Assembly: GCA_001791615.1 (NCBI GenBank) | Contig: MGEY01000047.1 | Location: 1 to 31,049, forward strand | DNA: 31,049 bases | DNA from: Candidatus Uhrbacteria bacterium RIFOXYA2_FULL_40_9 | GTDB taxonomy: Bacteria > Patescibacteriota > Patescibacteriia > UBA9934 > GWF2-40-263 | Reading direction: 5' to 3' | Part shown: positions 1 through 7,637 of the stretch, piece after piece | Numbering within the stretch: position 1 is the first letter of the stretch | Layout of the letters: the number at the start of each line of letters is the position of its first letter | Made by a program: the position numbers and the translations under genes | The notes under the pieces: model-generated | What the model was told of the DNA's origin: nothing | Databases searched by the model: none | The model's input: only the letters and a program-made list of their open reading frames with translations

Positions 1-47
1 TGTTCAGCTTGTATCGTTCATGAAGCATCACCTTGTTTGACATAGAG

Positions 48-90
48 CCTAATATCAATATAAAAATTGTCGTTTTTATTAGGTTTTTTT
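48..90 (+). terminator. Terminator of an off-window upstream gene
   Basis: A hairpin is visible: CCTA at 48-51 pairs with TAGG at 80-83 and an inner ATAAAAA (60-66) pairs with TTTTTAT (73-79), followed by seven T residues (84-90). It implies a plus-strand gene ending to the left. Bases 1-45 could hold its last codons (frame 1 ends in TAG at 43-45, frame 2 in TGA at 38-40), but nothing identifies it. Confidence 0.6.
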
Positions 91-218
91 GTGAAAAAAG
101 GAAAGGTGTGTGGATTATTTTTTGTTTCTGTTTTTTAGAAGGTTTACAATGCTTGACAATACTAGATTTTTTGATAAGGTACAGAGCTTTCGAAACATCT
201 AATCAAAAGGAGGTTGCG

Positions 219-674
219 ATGGCAGTGTCTCTTGTTCTTTTAACACATGAAGAGGGAGAACGGATTTTTCAACAGAGAATCGATGAAGATTGTACAGCTC
301 TGCGGAATTTTTTTGATCCTTATCTAAGTCAAGTTAAAATGCAACGTATTCAAGAAGGGGGGAGAGCAACGATCCGTGACGTCCCCTTTATAATCTTGGA
401 TGCGGATGTTGAATATTTTATCGAACTGCTTGCCGGAAAGGGACCTTGGTCTCAAGAACGGCTTGAGCGGATCGAACAAGTTTTTACTCCTTTGTTTGAT
501 CATCCTGAAGCGCAACATGCCTTCATTGATGCTTGCAAAGAGGAAGTGGAAGATCCACAATGGCTTGAGAGATTGATTCAGGAATTTCAAAGAGGGCACT
601 ATCAGCGGAGCTATTATTCCCTGTATAGGACTTTTATGCTCACCATTTTCGTCGCGTTTCTTTCGACCGCTTAG
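219..674 (+). CDS. Small protein of unknown function
   Basis: This is a 151-residue acidic, mostly helical protein that I do not recognise. The ATG at 219 is chosen because an AAAGGAGG SD lies about 5 nt upstream (207-213 region); an upstream extension in the same frame to position 33 is A+T-rich and crosses the preceding terminator. A TTGACA at 153-158 may be its -35, with no convincing -10. The last 25 residues are hydrophobic and aromatic and could form a short membrane or packing helix. The Trp-x(4)-Leu-x(2)-Ile-Glu-Gln stretch in the second half resembles the next gene, so the two may be tandem paralogues. The terminator begins inside its last codons. Confidence 0.7.
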   Translation: MAVSLVLLTHEEGERIFQQRIDEDCTALRNFFDPYLSQVKMQRIQEGGRATIRDVPFIILDADVEYFIELLAGKGPWSQERLERIEQVFTPLFDHPEAQHAFIDACKEEVEDPQWLERLIQEFQRGHYQRSYYSLYRTFMLTIFVAFLSTA

Positions 675-696
675 TCTTTCTGACTGCGGTTTTTTC
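666..696 (+). terminator. Terminator overlapping the end of the 219-674 gene
   Basis: ACCGC (666-670) and AGTC (673-676) pair with GACT (682-685) and GCGGT (686-690), followed by TTTTTT. The left arm contains the last sense codons and the stop codon (672-674). Confidence 0.75.
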
Positions 697-725
697 TTGA
701 CAGGAGTGTCATTTCTCGGTTTGAT
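697..725 (+). promoter_or_regulatory. Promoter of the 769-1137 gene
   Basis: A perfect -35 TTGACA (697-702), a 17-nt spacer and a -10-like TTTGAT (720-725). It starts right after the preceding T-tract and predicts a leader of about 37 nt with an SD. Confidence 0.55.
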
Positions 726-768
726 GGTTTCACTTTTGTTCCTTTCCACCAAACACACAGAGGTGTCC

Positions 769-1137
769 ATGAACTCATCTTCAAGTCTAGCCGTTCGTGA
801 GGAATTCCTCAGCCGTTTGGTTCAAGAACAACGTCTTTCACCTGTATCATCTCGATTTCTTTCCTTGTTTTTTCTTCCCGAAGAGAGATGGGATGAAAAG
901 ATTGTCCAAGAGATTGATCAAGCTCTTCATTTTATGAATGAGCAGGCGAGCGAAGAACAACGAATCCAGTTCATGGAAAAGGCACGCAGAGAAATACCAC
1001 TCGATTATCGCAATGCCATAGACCTTGAGCACATGTTGCGACCTTTTATGACGGATAGCCGATTGGCAAGTTGTGCTGCTTACGACTTTCTTGTTATGAT
1101 CGCTGTCTTCCAGCGACCTAACCTTCTTCTCTTTTGA
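769..1137 (+). CDS. Small protein of unknown function, possible paralogue of its neighbour
   Basis: This is a 122-residue helical protein that I do not recognise. The ATG at 769 follows an AGAGGTG SD-like sequence (758-764); the frame stays open upstream to 697, but that part lies in the promoter. The region from 'SRFLSLFF' to the C-terminus aligns by eye with the second half of the 219-674 product: Trp, then Ile-(Glu/Asp)-Gln, a helical stretch, and a hydrophobic C-terminal segment ('DFLVMIAVF' against 'TFMLTIFVAF'). The gene has its own promoter and terminator, so it forms an independent one-gene unit. Duplication of a short lineage-specific gene is the simplest reading; the function is unknown. 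Confidence 0.7.
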   Translation: MNSSSSLAVREEFLSRLVQEQRLSPVSSRFLSLFFLPEERWDEKIVQEIDQALHFMNEQASEEQRIQFMEKARREIPLDYRNAIDLEHMLRPFMTDSRLASCAAYDFLVMIAVFQRPNLLLF

Positions 1138-1167
1138 GACCCCCTTGTTGGGTCTTTTCTTTTTCCC
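1137..1167 (+). terminator. Terminator after the 769-1137 gene
   Basis: AGACCC (1137-1142) pairs with GGGTCT (1150-1155), followed by a T-rich tract. The left arm overlaps the stop codon. Confidence 0.75.
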
Positions 1168-1174
1168 TTTATTT

Positions 1175-1183
1175 TGTTAGATT
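1175..1183 (+). promoter_or_regulatory. Extended -10 promoter of miaB-miaA
   Basis: TG (1175-1176), one base, then TAGATT (1178-1183). No good -35 is visible. The predicted transcript start is near 1190, 3 nt before the miaB ATG. Confidence 0.4.
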
Positions 1184-1192
1184 ACGGTCGAT

Positions 1193-2542
1193 ATGAGCAT
1201 TCCTAAATATCATCTCATTACCTATGGATGTCAGATGAACAAGAACGATTCCGAACGCATGGAGACTCTTTTGCAGGGAATTGGATTCGAGCCAACAGAT
1301 CAGATTGAGCAGTCTGATCTTATTTTGATTAATACCTGTTCTGTTCGCCAAACCGCGGAAGATCGGGTTTATGGACAAGTGCGTTCGTTTCAAAAATTCA
1401 AAAAGCAAAAACCAGAATTGATTATCGGAGTTACAGGATGTATGGCAGGACGAGATCGTGATGGATTGATTCGAAAGAAATTACCAGTCGTAGATTTGTA
1501 TTTTCCTATATCAGACATGACACAACTTCCCAAATGGATTGCAGAGCTTCGTCCAGATTTAGCAAATACTGGGGATGTACAAGAAGACTATTTGAAGATC
1601 AATCCACTTCGAGGTAATCTCCATCAAGCTTTCGTTTCTATTCAAACTGGATGCAATAATTTTTGTACCTATTGTGTAGTGCCTTTTGCGCGCGGTCTTG
1701 AAAAAAATCGTCCGCTTCAGGATATTTTGCAAGAAGTTCGACAGTTAGCCCAACAAGGCTGTGTGGAAATCACCTTACTCGGGCAAACAGTGAATAGTTA
1801 CCAAGCACCTGACCCTGAGCAATTTTCAAAAGAAAATCCGTATAAGCAGCATTTTGCTAAACTTCTTTGGGAAGTGAATCAGATCCAAGGAATAAAACGA
1901 TTGCATTTTACTGCTCCGCATCCTAATCATATGGATGATGAGGTGATTGATGCTATGACATTGCCTGCACATCTCAATTATATTCATCTTCCCGTGCAAT
2001 CTGGTGATAACGAGGTATTGCGTCGAATGAATCGTCGCCATACGGTTGAGCAATATCTAGATATTATTGAACGATTACAGAAGAAAATACCTGGAATTGC
2101 TATTGGAACAGATCTTATTGTTGGTTTTTGTGGGGAAACAAAAGAACAATTTGAAAAGACCGTGGAATTGTTCAAAAAAGTGGAGTTTGACATGTCTTAT
2201 CACGCGCAATATTCCACACGTTCTGGCACAGCTGCCTGCCGAGCTTTTTTAGATGATGTGAGCCGAGAAGAGAAACGTCGACGTTGGAATGTCCTGCAAG
2301 ATCTTTTAATCAAAACAGTATTTGAGAAAAATCAAGCGTATGTCGGTAAAACGGTTTCTGTGCTTGTAGAGCGACATCAAACATCACGATCTGAGGATGG
2401 AAATATGAAGGATTATTGTTATGGAAATTCTCGAGAAATGAAGTTAACACGTTTTCTCTCAGAGCAACCACGTATTGGAGATATTGTTGAAGTCAAAATT
2501 TTTCGTGCAGATAAATGGCTTCTCGAAGGCGAGGTGATTTAA
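1193..2542 (+). CDS. miaB: tRNA-2-methylthio-N6-dimethylallyladenosine synthase MiaB
   Basis: MiaB is a radical-SAM methylthiotransferase that adds a methylthio group to N6-isopentenyl-adenosine 37 of tRNAs reading UNN codons. The 449-residue protein has the family layout: an N-terminal UPF0004 domain with three cluster-binding cysteines at about C13 ('TYGCQMN'), C49 ('NTCSVR') and C83 ('TGCMAG'); the radical-SAM CxxxCxxC at C154, C158 and C161; and a C-terminal TRAM domain over roughly the last 70 residues. The length is normal. It is followed one base later by miaA, which makes its substrate, so the two genes form a functional pair. No SD precedes the ATG; an extended -10 lies 10 nt upstream, suggesting a near-leaderless mRNA. 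Confidence 0.95.
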   Translation: MSIPKYHLITYGCQMNKNDSERMETLLQGIGFEPTDQIEQSDLILINTCSVRQTAEDRVYGQVRSFQKFKKQKPELIIGVTGCMAGRDRDGLIRKKLPVVDLYFPISDMTQLPKWIAELRPDLANTGDVQEDYLKINPLRGNLHQAFVSIQTGCNNFCTYCVVPFARGLEKNRPLQDILQEVRQLAQQGCVEITLLGQTVNSYQAPDPEQFSKENPYKQHFAKLLWEVNQIQGIKRLHFTAPHPNHMDDEVIDAMTLPAHLNYIHLPVQSGDNEVLRRMNRRHTVEQYLDIIERLQKKIPGIAIGTDLIVGFCGETKEQFEKTVELFKKVEFDMSYHAQYSTRSGTAACRAFLDDVSREEKRRRWNVLQDLLIKTVFEKNQAYVGKTVSVLVERHQTSRSEDGNMKDYCYGNSREMKLTRFLSEQPRIGDIVEVKIFRADKWLLEGEVI

Positions 2543-2543
2543 T

Positions 2544-3458
2544 ATGAAACCAAAAGTCATTGCTATTATTGGACCAACCGCTTCAGGGAAAAGTTCTTTA
2601 GGAATTGAGATTGCTAGGCAAGTGAATGGAGAGATTATTTCCGTGGATTCTCGACAAATTTATCGTGGCATGGATATTGGTACTGGAAAAGAACCTGGGC
2701 AGTGGGATCAAGAGAAAAATTGTTTAATGATTGAGGGGATTACTCATTGGGGAATAGATTTGGTTGATCCAGATGAAGATTTTTCCGTAGCGGATTTTCA
2801 AGCGTATGCAAAACAAAAGATTGAAGAGATTATAAAACGTGGGTACGTGCCTATCCTTGTAGGGGGGACAGGACTTTGGTTAAAAGCTTTGATTGATGGA
2901 TATTCTTTGACACAAACTGCACAAGATTCAAGTCTTCGAGCGGATTTAGAGAAACTAAGTCTTGAGGATTTGTTTGCACGATATCAAAAATTTGATCCTG
3001 AAGGAGCAGAGCAAATTGATCGCAAAAATAAACGTCGGCTTATTCGCGCGCTTGAGGTCGTTCTTTTAACAGGCGAATCTTTTTTTCTCCAGCAAACAAG
3101 AAGTGAACCTCCTTATGATGTTCTGCAAATTGGTATTGAGGTGGATAGAGAGGTTCTTTATGAGCGGATTCATCATCGTGTTGATCAGATGAAAGAGCAA
3201 GGATTGGTGGAAGAAGTGAAACAGTTACGCGATCATTTCGGATGCGAGATTCCTTCTATGTCTGGCATTGGTTATCGGCAACTGTGTCGATATTTTGAAG
3301 GAGCTCAATCCTTGGAAGAATCTATGGAAGAAATCAAAAAAGATTCTCGACAGTATGCAAAGCGCCAAATGACTTGGTGGAAAAAAGATGAAAGGATTGT
3401 GTGGATAAAAGGAAGGGAAGAAGCAACAAAATTGATAAAAAAATTTATTTATCAGTAA
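2544..3458 (+). CDS. miaA: tRNA dimethylallyltransferase MiaA
   Basis: MiaA transfers a dimethylallyl group from DMAPP to N6 of adenosine 37 of tRNA, giving the substrate for MiaB. The 304-residue protein has the P-loop 'GPTASGKSS' at residues 10-18, the family motif 'SVDSRQIYRGMDIGTGK' shortly after, 'VGGTGLWLKAL' near residue 110, and a C-terminal 'RQYAKRQMTWW' motif typical of the tRNA-binding half. The length matches the family. The ATG lies one base after the miaB stop, so it is probably translated by coupling. A terminator follows at 3465. Confidence 0.95.
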   Translation: MKPKVIAIIGPTASGKSSLGIEIARQVNGEIISVDSRQIYRGMDIGTGKEPGQWDQEKNCLMIEGITHWGIDLVDPDEDFSVADFQAYAKQKIEEIIKRGYVPILVGGTGLWLKALIDGYSLTQTAQDSSLRADLEKLSLEDLFARYQKFDPEGAEQIDRKNKRRLIRALEVVLLTGESFFLQQTRSEPPYDVLQIGIEVDREVLYERIHHRVDQMKEQGLVEEVKQLRDHFGCEIPSMSGIGYRQLCRYFEGAQSLEESMEEIKKDSRQYAKRQMTWWKKDERIVWIKGREEATKLIKKFIYQ

Positions 3459-3464
3459 ACAGTC

Positions 3465-3497
3465 ATACGTCTTACAGGATGTATAAGATGTATTTTT
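3465..3497 (+). terminator. Terminator after miaA
   Basis: ATACGTCTTA (3465-3474) pairs with TAAGATGTAT (3484-3493), with one G-U pair, followed by TTTT. Confidence 0.7.
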
Positions 3498-3553
3498 GTA
3501 AATAAATTTTGATGTTGGATGACATTTCATTCTTTACTATAACCATTCATTCT

Positions 3554-3574
3554 TGTTATAGTTTTAAAGATAAT
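3554..3574 (+). promoter_or_regulatory. Promoter region of the HEAT-repeat gene
   Basis: Two candidate -10 boxes are present: an extended TG-T-TATAGT (3554-3562, leader about 13 nt) and GATAAT (3569-3574, leader about 1 nt). Neither has a strong -35, and the gene has no SD. Confidence 0.4.
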
Positions 3575-3581
3575 CATAACT

Positions 3582-5549
3582 ATGTACAGACCAAGACAGG
3601 AACAATTTATACCTCGACCAGAAAGAGTTTTTCCTCAAGAAGAAGAATTATCAGAAAAGGATTATGAAAGATATGAGGAGAGTTTTGAAGCATATTTCCG
3701 TCTTTTACCTTCTTTGATTAAAGAAGGTTTGCATCAAACCAATCGAGGATTTCAGGTAATTTCCGCAGAAATGATTCAGTATGCCCCGGAGGAAGAGCAA
3801 GAAGCATTAAAAGAACTCTTGCCAGATATGATTAGAGATGGTTTGAATGATGAGGATCTAACTATTCAGAGAAAGGCTATTCAGATGATCCAATATGCTC
3901 CAGAAAAAGAACAAGAAGATCTAAGAAAACTTTCATTTGATGTGATTAAAGAAGGGTTAGAAAATTCAGATCCAAAGATTCGCAGAGATTTTGTCAAAAT
4001 GATCCAATATGCTCCAGAAAGTGAAAGAACAGCGCTCATTCATCTAGTTTTAGGTCATGAAGATTGGGATAATCAGCTTCCTGCTGTCAAAATGATCCAA
4101 TATGCTCCAGAAAGTGAAAGAACAGCGCTCATTCAGGCAGGACTTAAAGTTGATAATGTCTATGTTCGCATAGAATCTATTCAAATGGTGCAATATGCTC
4201 CAGAGAGTGAAAGAACTAAACTTATTTGTATAGGATTGAAAGATCAGGATTGGGGTATTCGCGATATTTCTACACAAATGATTGAACATGTATCAAAAAA
4301 AAGCAGGATCGAGTTCATTAAAACAATGTTGAATGATGATGATCCTGATATTCGTCAATATGCGGTTCAAATGATTTCCCATGCTCCAGAGGGTGAACGA
4401 ACCGAGTTTATTCAAGCAGGACTCAAAAATAAAGACCCTTTTGTTCGTAGAAGCGTTGTTCACATGATTGAATATGCTCCAGAGGGTGAACGAACCGAGC
4501 TTGTTCAAGCTGGATTAAAAGATCCAGATAAGTATGTTCATAAAAGTGCTATTGAAATGATCCAACATATTCCAGAAAGTGAACGAACCGAGCTTGTTCA
4601 CTTGGGCTTGAAAGATCAGAATCAGGAGATCCAGCAATCTTCTGCTAAAATGATTCAATATACTCCGGAAAAAGAACAAGAAGCATTACAAAGCCTTTTG
4701 CCAGAGATGATTAAAAAGGCTTTAGAAGATCCGGATTATATTGTACGAAAAAATGCGGTTCACATGATTGAATATGCTCCAGAAGGTGAAAGATCAGCAC
4801 TTATTCGAATGGGTTTGAGTGATGAAGATGCGGATATTCGTTATTTTTCTTGCGAAACAATTCAACATGTTCCAAAGAATGAAAGAGAAGCGCTTTATCT
4901 CATAGGTTTGAGCGATCAAGATCCAGATATTCGTAGGTATTCTTCTCAGCTACAACAAAGACAAGAAGTATTAGATGAACACACCAAGCAGAAGGATGCA
5001 GAATCTCAGCGTCTTAGAACGTTAGCTCTTCAGACCCCTTTGTATAATAAGACGAAAGAAGGATTTTTTCGAAGACAATTTGAAAAAACAGGATCAGGGA
5101 CTACATTACTTGGAGGAGATTTGAAAGAAAGGGTGATTGTGAGAAGTGTTGAACCTCAAACTTTCATGACTTGGAAGGAAGTGTTTGAGAACCAAGCATT
5201 TTGGAAAGCAAGAGGATTTGAGATTATTCCTGTTGAACCTATTGTAGGAATAAGACCTTCTAAGAAAGGGATTGAGGAAGTACATGTTTTTACCAGAGTG
5301 ATTCCAGGGCCTTCTATTGACGCCTGGGAGAAAGAGACATCTCTTTGGAAAGAAGAAATTGAAAGACAAAAAAAGTCGATCATTGAAGGTCTTGCTGAAT
5401 TGAAGATCAAACACGGACATTTACATGATGGCAATTTTGTTCTTTATTTTCACCGAACTCCAGAAGGAAAAGCAGATCTTACAAAACCCCCAATGGTGTA
5501 TGTGATTGATTTTGACCAGGCGGTTTCAACAGGTCCATCTAAAACGTGA
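3582..5549 (+). CDS. HEAT-like repeat protein with C-terminal degenerate kinase-like domain
   Basis: The 655-residue protein has a short acidic N-terminus with a partial repeat (about 35-63), then 12 tandem units over residues 64-456, each opening with a variant of 'MIQYAPESER'. Nine units are 31 residues long; units 1, 2 and 10 are 38 because of a 7-residue insertion. The pattern of two helices per unit resembles HEAT or armadillo repeats used for protein binding. After a charged linker, residues about 485-655 look kinase-like: 'HGHLHDGN' (611-618) matches the aminoglycoside-phosphotransferase loop 'HGDLHPGN', and 'IDFD' (642-645) matches the metal-binding DFG position. The catalytic-loop Asp is His613, so it may be a pseudokinase. 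No signal peptide is seen, so it is probably cytoplasmic. It forms its own transcription unit. The target is unknown. Confidence 0.85.
   Translation: MYRPRQEQFIPRPERVFPQEEELSEKDYERYEESFEAYFRLLPSLIKEGLHQTNRGFQVISAEMIQYAPEEEQEALKELLPDMIRDGLNDEDLTIQRKAIQMIQYAPEKEQEDLRKLSFDVIKEGLENSDPKIRRDFVKMIQYAPESERTALIHLVLGHEDWDNQLPAVKMIQYAPESERTALIQAGLKVDNVYVRIESIQMVQYAPESERTKLICIGLKDQDWGIRDISTQMIEHVSKKSRIEFIKTMLNDDDPDIRQYAVQMISHAPEGERTEFIQAGLKNKDPFVRRSVVHMIEYAPEGERTELVQAGLKDPDKYVHKSAIEMIQHIPESERTELVHLGLKDQNQEIQQSSAKMIQYTPEKEQEALQSLLPEMIKKALEDPDYIVRKNAVHMIEYAPEGERSALIRMGLSDEDADIRYFSCETIQHVPKNEREALYLIGLSDQDPDIRRYSSQLQQRQEVLDEHTKQKDAESQRLRTLALQTPLYNKTKEGFFRRQFEKTGSGTTLLGGDLKERVIVRSVEPQTFMTWKEVFENQAFWKARGFEIIPVEPIVGIRPSKKGIEEVHVFTRVIPGPSIDAWEKETSLWKEEIERQKKSIIEGLAELKIKHGHLHDGNFVLYFHRTPEGKADLTKPPMVYVIDFDQAVSTGPSKT
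3993..4135 (+). repeat. Identical 50-bp direct repeats inside the HEAT-like gene
   Basis: Bases 3993-4042 and 4086-4135 are identical over 50 bp and start 93 bp (31 codons, one repeat unit) apart. Other units are diverged, so these two reflect recent duplication or gene conversion within the gene. Confidence 0.9.
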
Positions 5550-5557
5550 GAAAGAAT

Positions 5558-5584
5558 AAAACAGCTATCCTTTAGCTGTTTTTA
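5558..5584. terminator. Bidirectional terminator between convergent genes
   Basis: AAACAGCTA-type arms (5558-5567 and 5573-5582) form a 10-bp stem with A residues on the left and T residues on the right. It serves both the HEAT-like gene (+) and the nudix gene (-). Confidence 0.85.
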
Positions 5585-6058
5585 TGAACGAATCTTTTCA
5601 AAACATTTGATCAGTTCCAAGGGATATCTCTTTCCAGCAAAATAATCATCAAAGGTGATTTCTGTGGAACCACTTCGATATTCTGATCGTCTCGTCTTTA
5701 CTTCTTCAATCGGCATCCAAAGTGCTTCAAGAATATTTATATCCGTAAGAGGAACAACAAGATCATCTGTAAGTTCACACACATAAGAAAACCGAAGAGA
5801 AGGAGAATTTTGCCAAGGACGGAAATAGACACCAATCAAGGCTGTGGGTCGCACTGTGTACCCACTTTCTTCTTTCACTTCTCGAAGAAGAGCTTGTTCG
5901 AGTGTTTCATTTTCTTCTACATGTCCTGCTGGTTGTGTAATCGTGATTTTTGGACCTGTTTTTTCTGGATGAATAGGTTGGCGAACCACTAAGATTTTTC
6001 CTTCTTTTTCTACAATTCCTCCAACAGTCACACGGACTTTGAAACGTTCTTCTTGCAT
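5582..6058 (-). CDS. NUDIX hydrolase
   Basis: This 158-residue protein hydrolyses some nucleoside-diphosphate-linked compound; the substrate cannot be read from sequence. The Nudix box Gx5Ex7REUXEEXGU is complete at residues 45-67 (G45, E51, then 'REVKEESGY' at 59-67), with the metal-binding glutamates present. The closest resemblance is to NudJ-like phosphatases ('TVGGIVEKEGKILVV' near the N-terminus), but this is tentative. It is the last gene of the minus-strand run tmk, membrane proteins, gatB. A hairpin with a T-tract lies between it and gatB, so it may receive reduced read-through. Confidence 0.9.
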   Translation of the reverse strand: MQEERFKVRVTVGGIVEKEGKILVVRQPIHPEKTGPKITITQPAGHVEENETLEQALLREVKEESGYTVRPTALIGVYFRPWQNSPSLRFSYVCELTDDLVVPLTDINILEALWMPIEEVKTRRSEYRSGSTEITFDDYFAGKRYPLELIKCFEKIRS

Positions 6059-6062
6059 AGAC

Positions 6063-6084
6063 TAAAACAGGGGATTCCCCCTGT
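6063..6084 (-). terminator. Hairpin between gatB and the nudix gene
   Basis: ACAGGGG (6067-6073) pairs with CCCCTGT (6078-6084). Read on the minus strand it is followed by TTTT. It probably acts as a partial terminator because the nudix ATG lies only a few bases downstream. Confidence 0.6.
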
Positions 6085-6085
6085 A

Positions 6086-7603
6086 TTATGATTCAAGTTT
6101 GACGAGTAAGATATTTTTTGCAAGTGCAGGATCGGCATTTCCTTCTGTTTCTTTCATAATCAATCCAAGAAAGAATTTGATCAATTGTGTTTCTCCTTGT
6201 TGATAGCGAAGCACTTCTTGAGGATGTTGCTCAAGCACACGATTAATCACTTCGGCAATTGCAGATTCATCATCCATCTGTCCAAGCTGACGATCTTCCA
6301 TAACATGTGAAGGATCTGTTCCTGTTTCAAGCATTTCTGTAAGCACTTTCATTGCTGTTGCGGTATTGAGTTTTTTTGTCGCAATAAGAGTGATAAATTC
6401 CGCAAAGTTTTCTGGAGTGATTTTAAGGATGCGAATATCAATAGCTCTTTCTGCCATAAGTCCTCCAAGTTTTGAAAGTAACCAACCAGCAATAAGTCGA
6501 GCTAATTGTGTTCGTTGTTTTTCAAAATCTTGTCCTTCTTCTTCAGAGAGAGATTCAAGCCAAGCTAAAAGTTCTGAGTAAACCTGTTCTGTATAATTTG
6601 CCAAAGCAGGATCTTCACAAAGATGTCGAGCATCTTCGTGCTTAAATCCATACTCTGTAACGAACCTTGTGCGTTTTTCTGTAGGAAGTTCGGGAAGTGT
6701 ACCTGTAAGTTCTTCTTTTAAGGTTGTGAGATTGAGTGGAGGGATATCAGGTTCAGGAAAATAGCGGTAATCTTTTGCTCCTTCTTTTGTGCGCTGTTCA
6801 ATCGTTGTTTGTGTTTTTTCATCCCATCCTCGAGTCGTTTCAACATCTGGTGGAGTTCCTGCTTCCCAAAGTTCTGTTTGTCTCTGGATTTCATAATTCA
6901 ATGCACGCTCTACATGACGGAAAGAGTTGATATTTTTAATTTCTGTTTTTGGATGAAGACTTGGTCCAATAACTTCTCCTTTTTTATCAAGTTCTCGCAA
7001 GGAGATGTTCACATCACAACGTAAATGCCCTTTTTCCATATCTGCATCGGAAAGATTGAGATAACGTGCAATAAGACGAAGTTCTTGAAGAAAGGCTTTT
7101 GCTTCTGGAGGAGAATGAAAATCTGGTTCTGTCACAATCTCGATGAGGGGAGTCCCCGCACGATTAAAATCAACAAAGGTTCGTCCATCCTCTCCATGAA
7201 AAGATTTTCCTGAGTCTTCTTCCAAATGAACGCGTGTAATACCAAAACGATGAGGATTGAACTCACTTCCAAGTACAATCATTTCTAAAAAACCTTCTTT
7301 AGCGACAGGGAGATCAAATTGAGAGATTTGATAAGCTTTTGGAAGATCAGGATAGAAATAGTTCTTTCGATCAAATTTTGAATGTTCCGTGATCGTACAA
7401 TGAAGAGCAAGACCCATCAGAATACCTGCGCGTACAGTTTCTTGATTTGGAACAGGGAGGGTTCCAGGATGCCCCATGCAAATAGGACAGATGTGGGTGT
7501 TTGGTGCAATTGCTTGGTCATGGGTTGGACAACTACAAAACATTTTTGATCGCGTTTTGAGTTGTAAATGGATTTCGAGTCCAATAACAGGTTGGAGTTT
7601 CAT
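6086..7603 (-). CDS. gatB: Asp-tRNA(Asn)/Glu-tRNA(Gln) amidotransferase subunit B
   Basis: GatB is the kinase and tRNA-binding subunit of GatCAB, which converts mischarged Glu-tRNA(Gln) or Asp-tRNA(Asn) to the amide form. The 505-residue protein opens with the hallmark 'VIGLEIHLQL' and has four zinc cysteines (C23, C25, C39, C42 in 'CSC' and 'CPICMGHPG'), the family motif 'KFDRKNYFYPDLPKAYQISQ', and a C-terminal YqeY-like helical domain. It is slightly longer than the usual 475-480 residues, with an extended insertion around residues 350-370 ('LESLSEEEGQ'). gatA and gatC are not in the window. It lies 34 nt after a membrane-protein gene in the tmk operon. No SD precedes the ATG. Confidence 0.96.
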   Translation of the reverse strand: MKLQPVIGLEIHLQLKTRSKMFCSCPTHDQAIAPNTHICPICMGHPGTLPVPNQETVRAGILMGLALHCTITEHSKFDRKNYFYPDLPKAYQISQFDLPVAKEGFLEMIVLGSEFNPHRFGITRVHLEEDSGKSFHGEDGRTFVDFNRAGTPLIEIVTEPDFHSPPEAKAFLQELRLIARYLNLSDADMEKGHLRCDVNISLRELDKKGEVIGPSLHPKTEIKNINSFRHVERALNYEIQRQTELWEAGTPPDVETTRGWDEKTQTTIEQRTKEGAKDYRYFPEPDIPPLNLTTLKEELTGTLPELPTEKRTRFVTEYGFKHEDARHLCEDPALANYTEQVYSELLAWLESLSEEEGQDFEKQRTQLARLIAGWLLSKLGGLMAERAIDIRILKITPENFAEFITLIATKKLNTATAMKVLTEMLETGTDPSHVMEDRQLGQMDDESAIAEVINRVLEQHPQEVLRYQQGETQLIKFFLGLIMKETEGNADPALAKNILLVKLES

Positions 7604-7637
7604 AAGAAAACTACTTTACGTGAGGAAAAGGAAGAAA

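Noticed and set aside
33..218. N-terminal extension of the 219-674 gene
   Set aside because: It runs through a terminator T-tract and a likely promoter, has A+T-rich low-complexity content, and a strong SD precedes the internal ATG at 219.
3770..4950. Regular repeats resembling a CRISPR array
   Set aside because: The repeats are in-frame codons of one long gene with variable third positions and no unique spacers.
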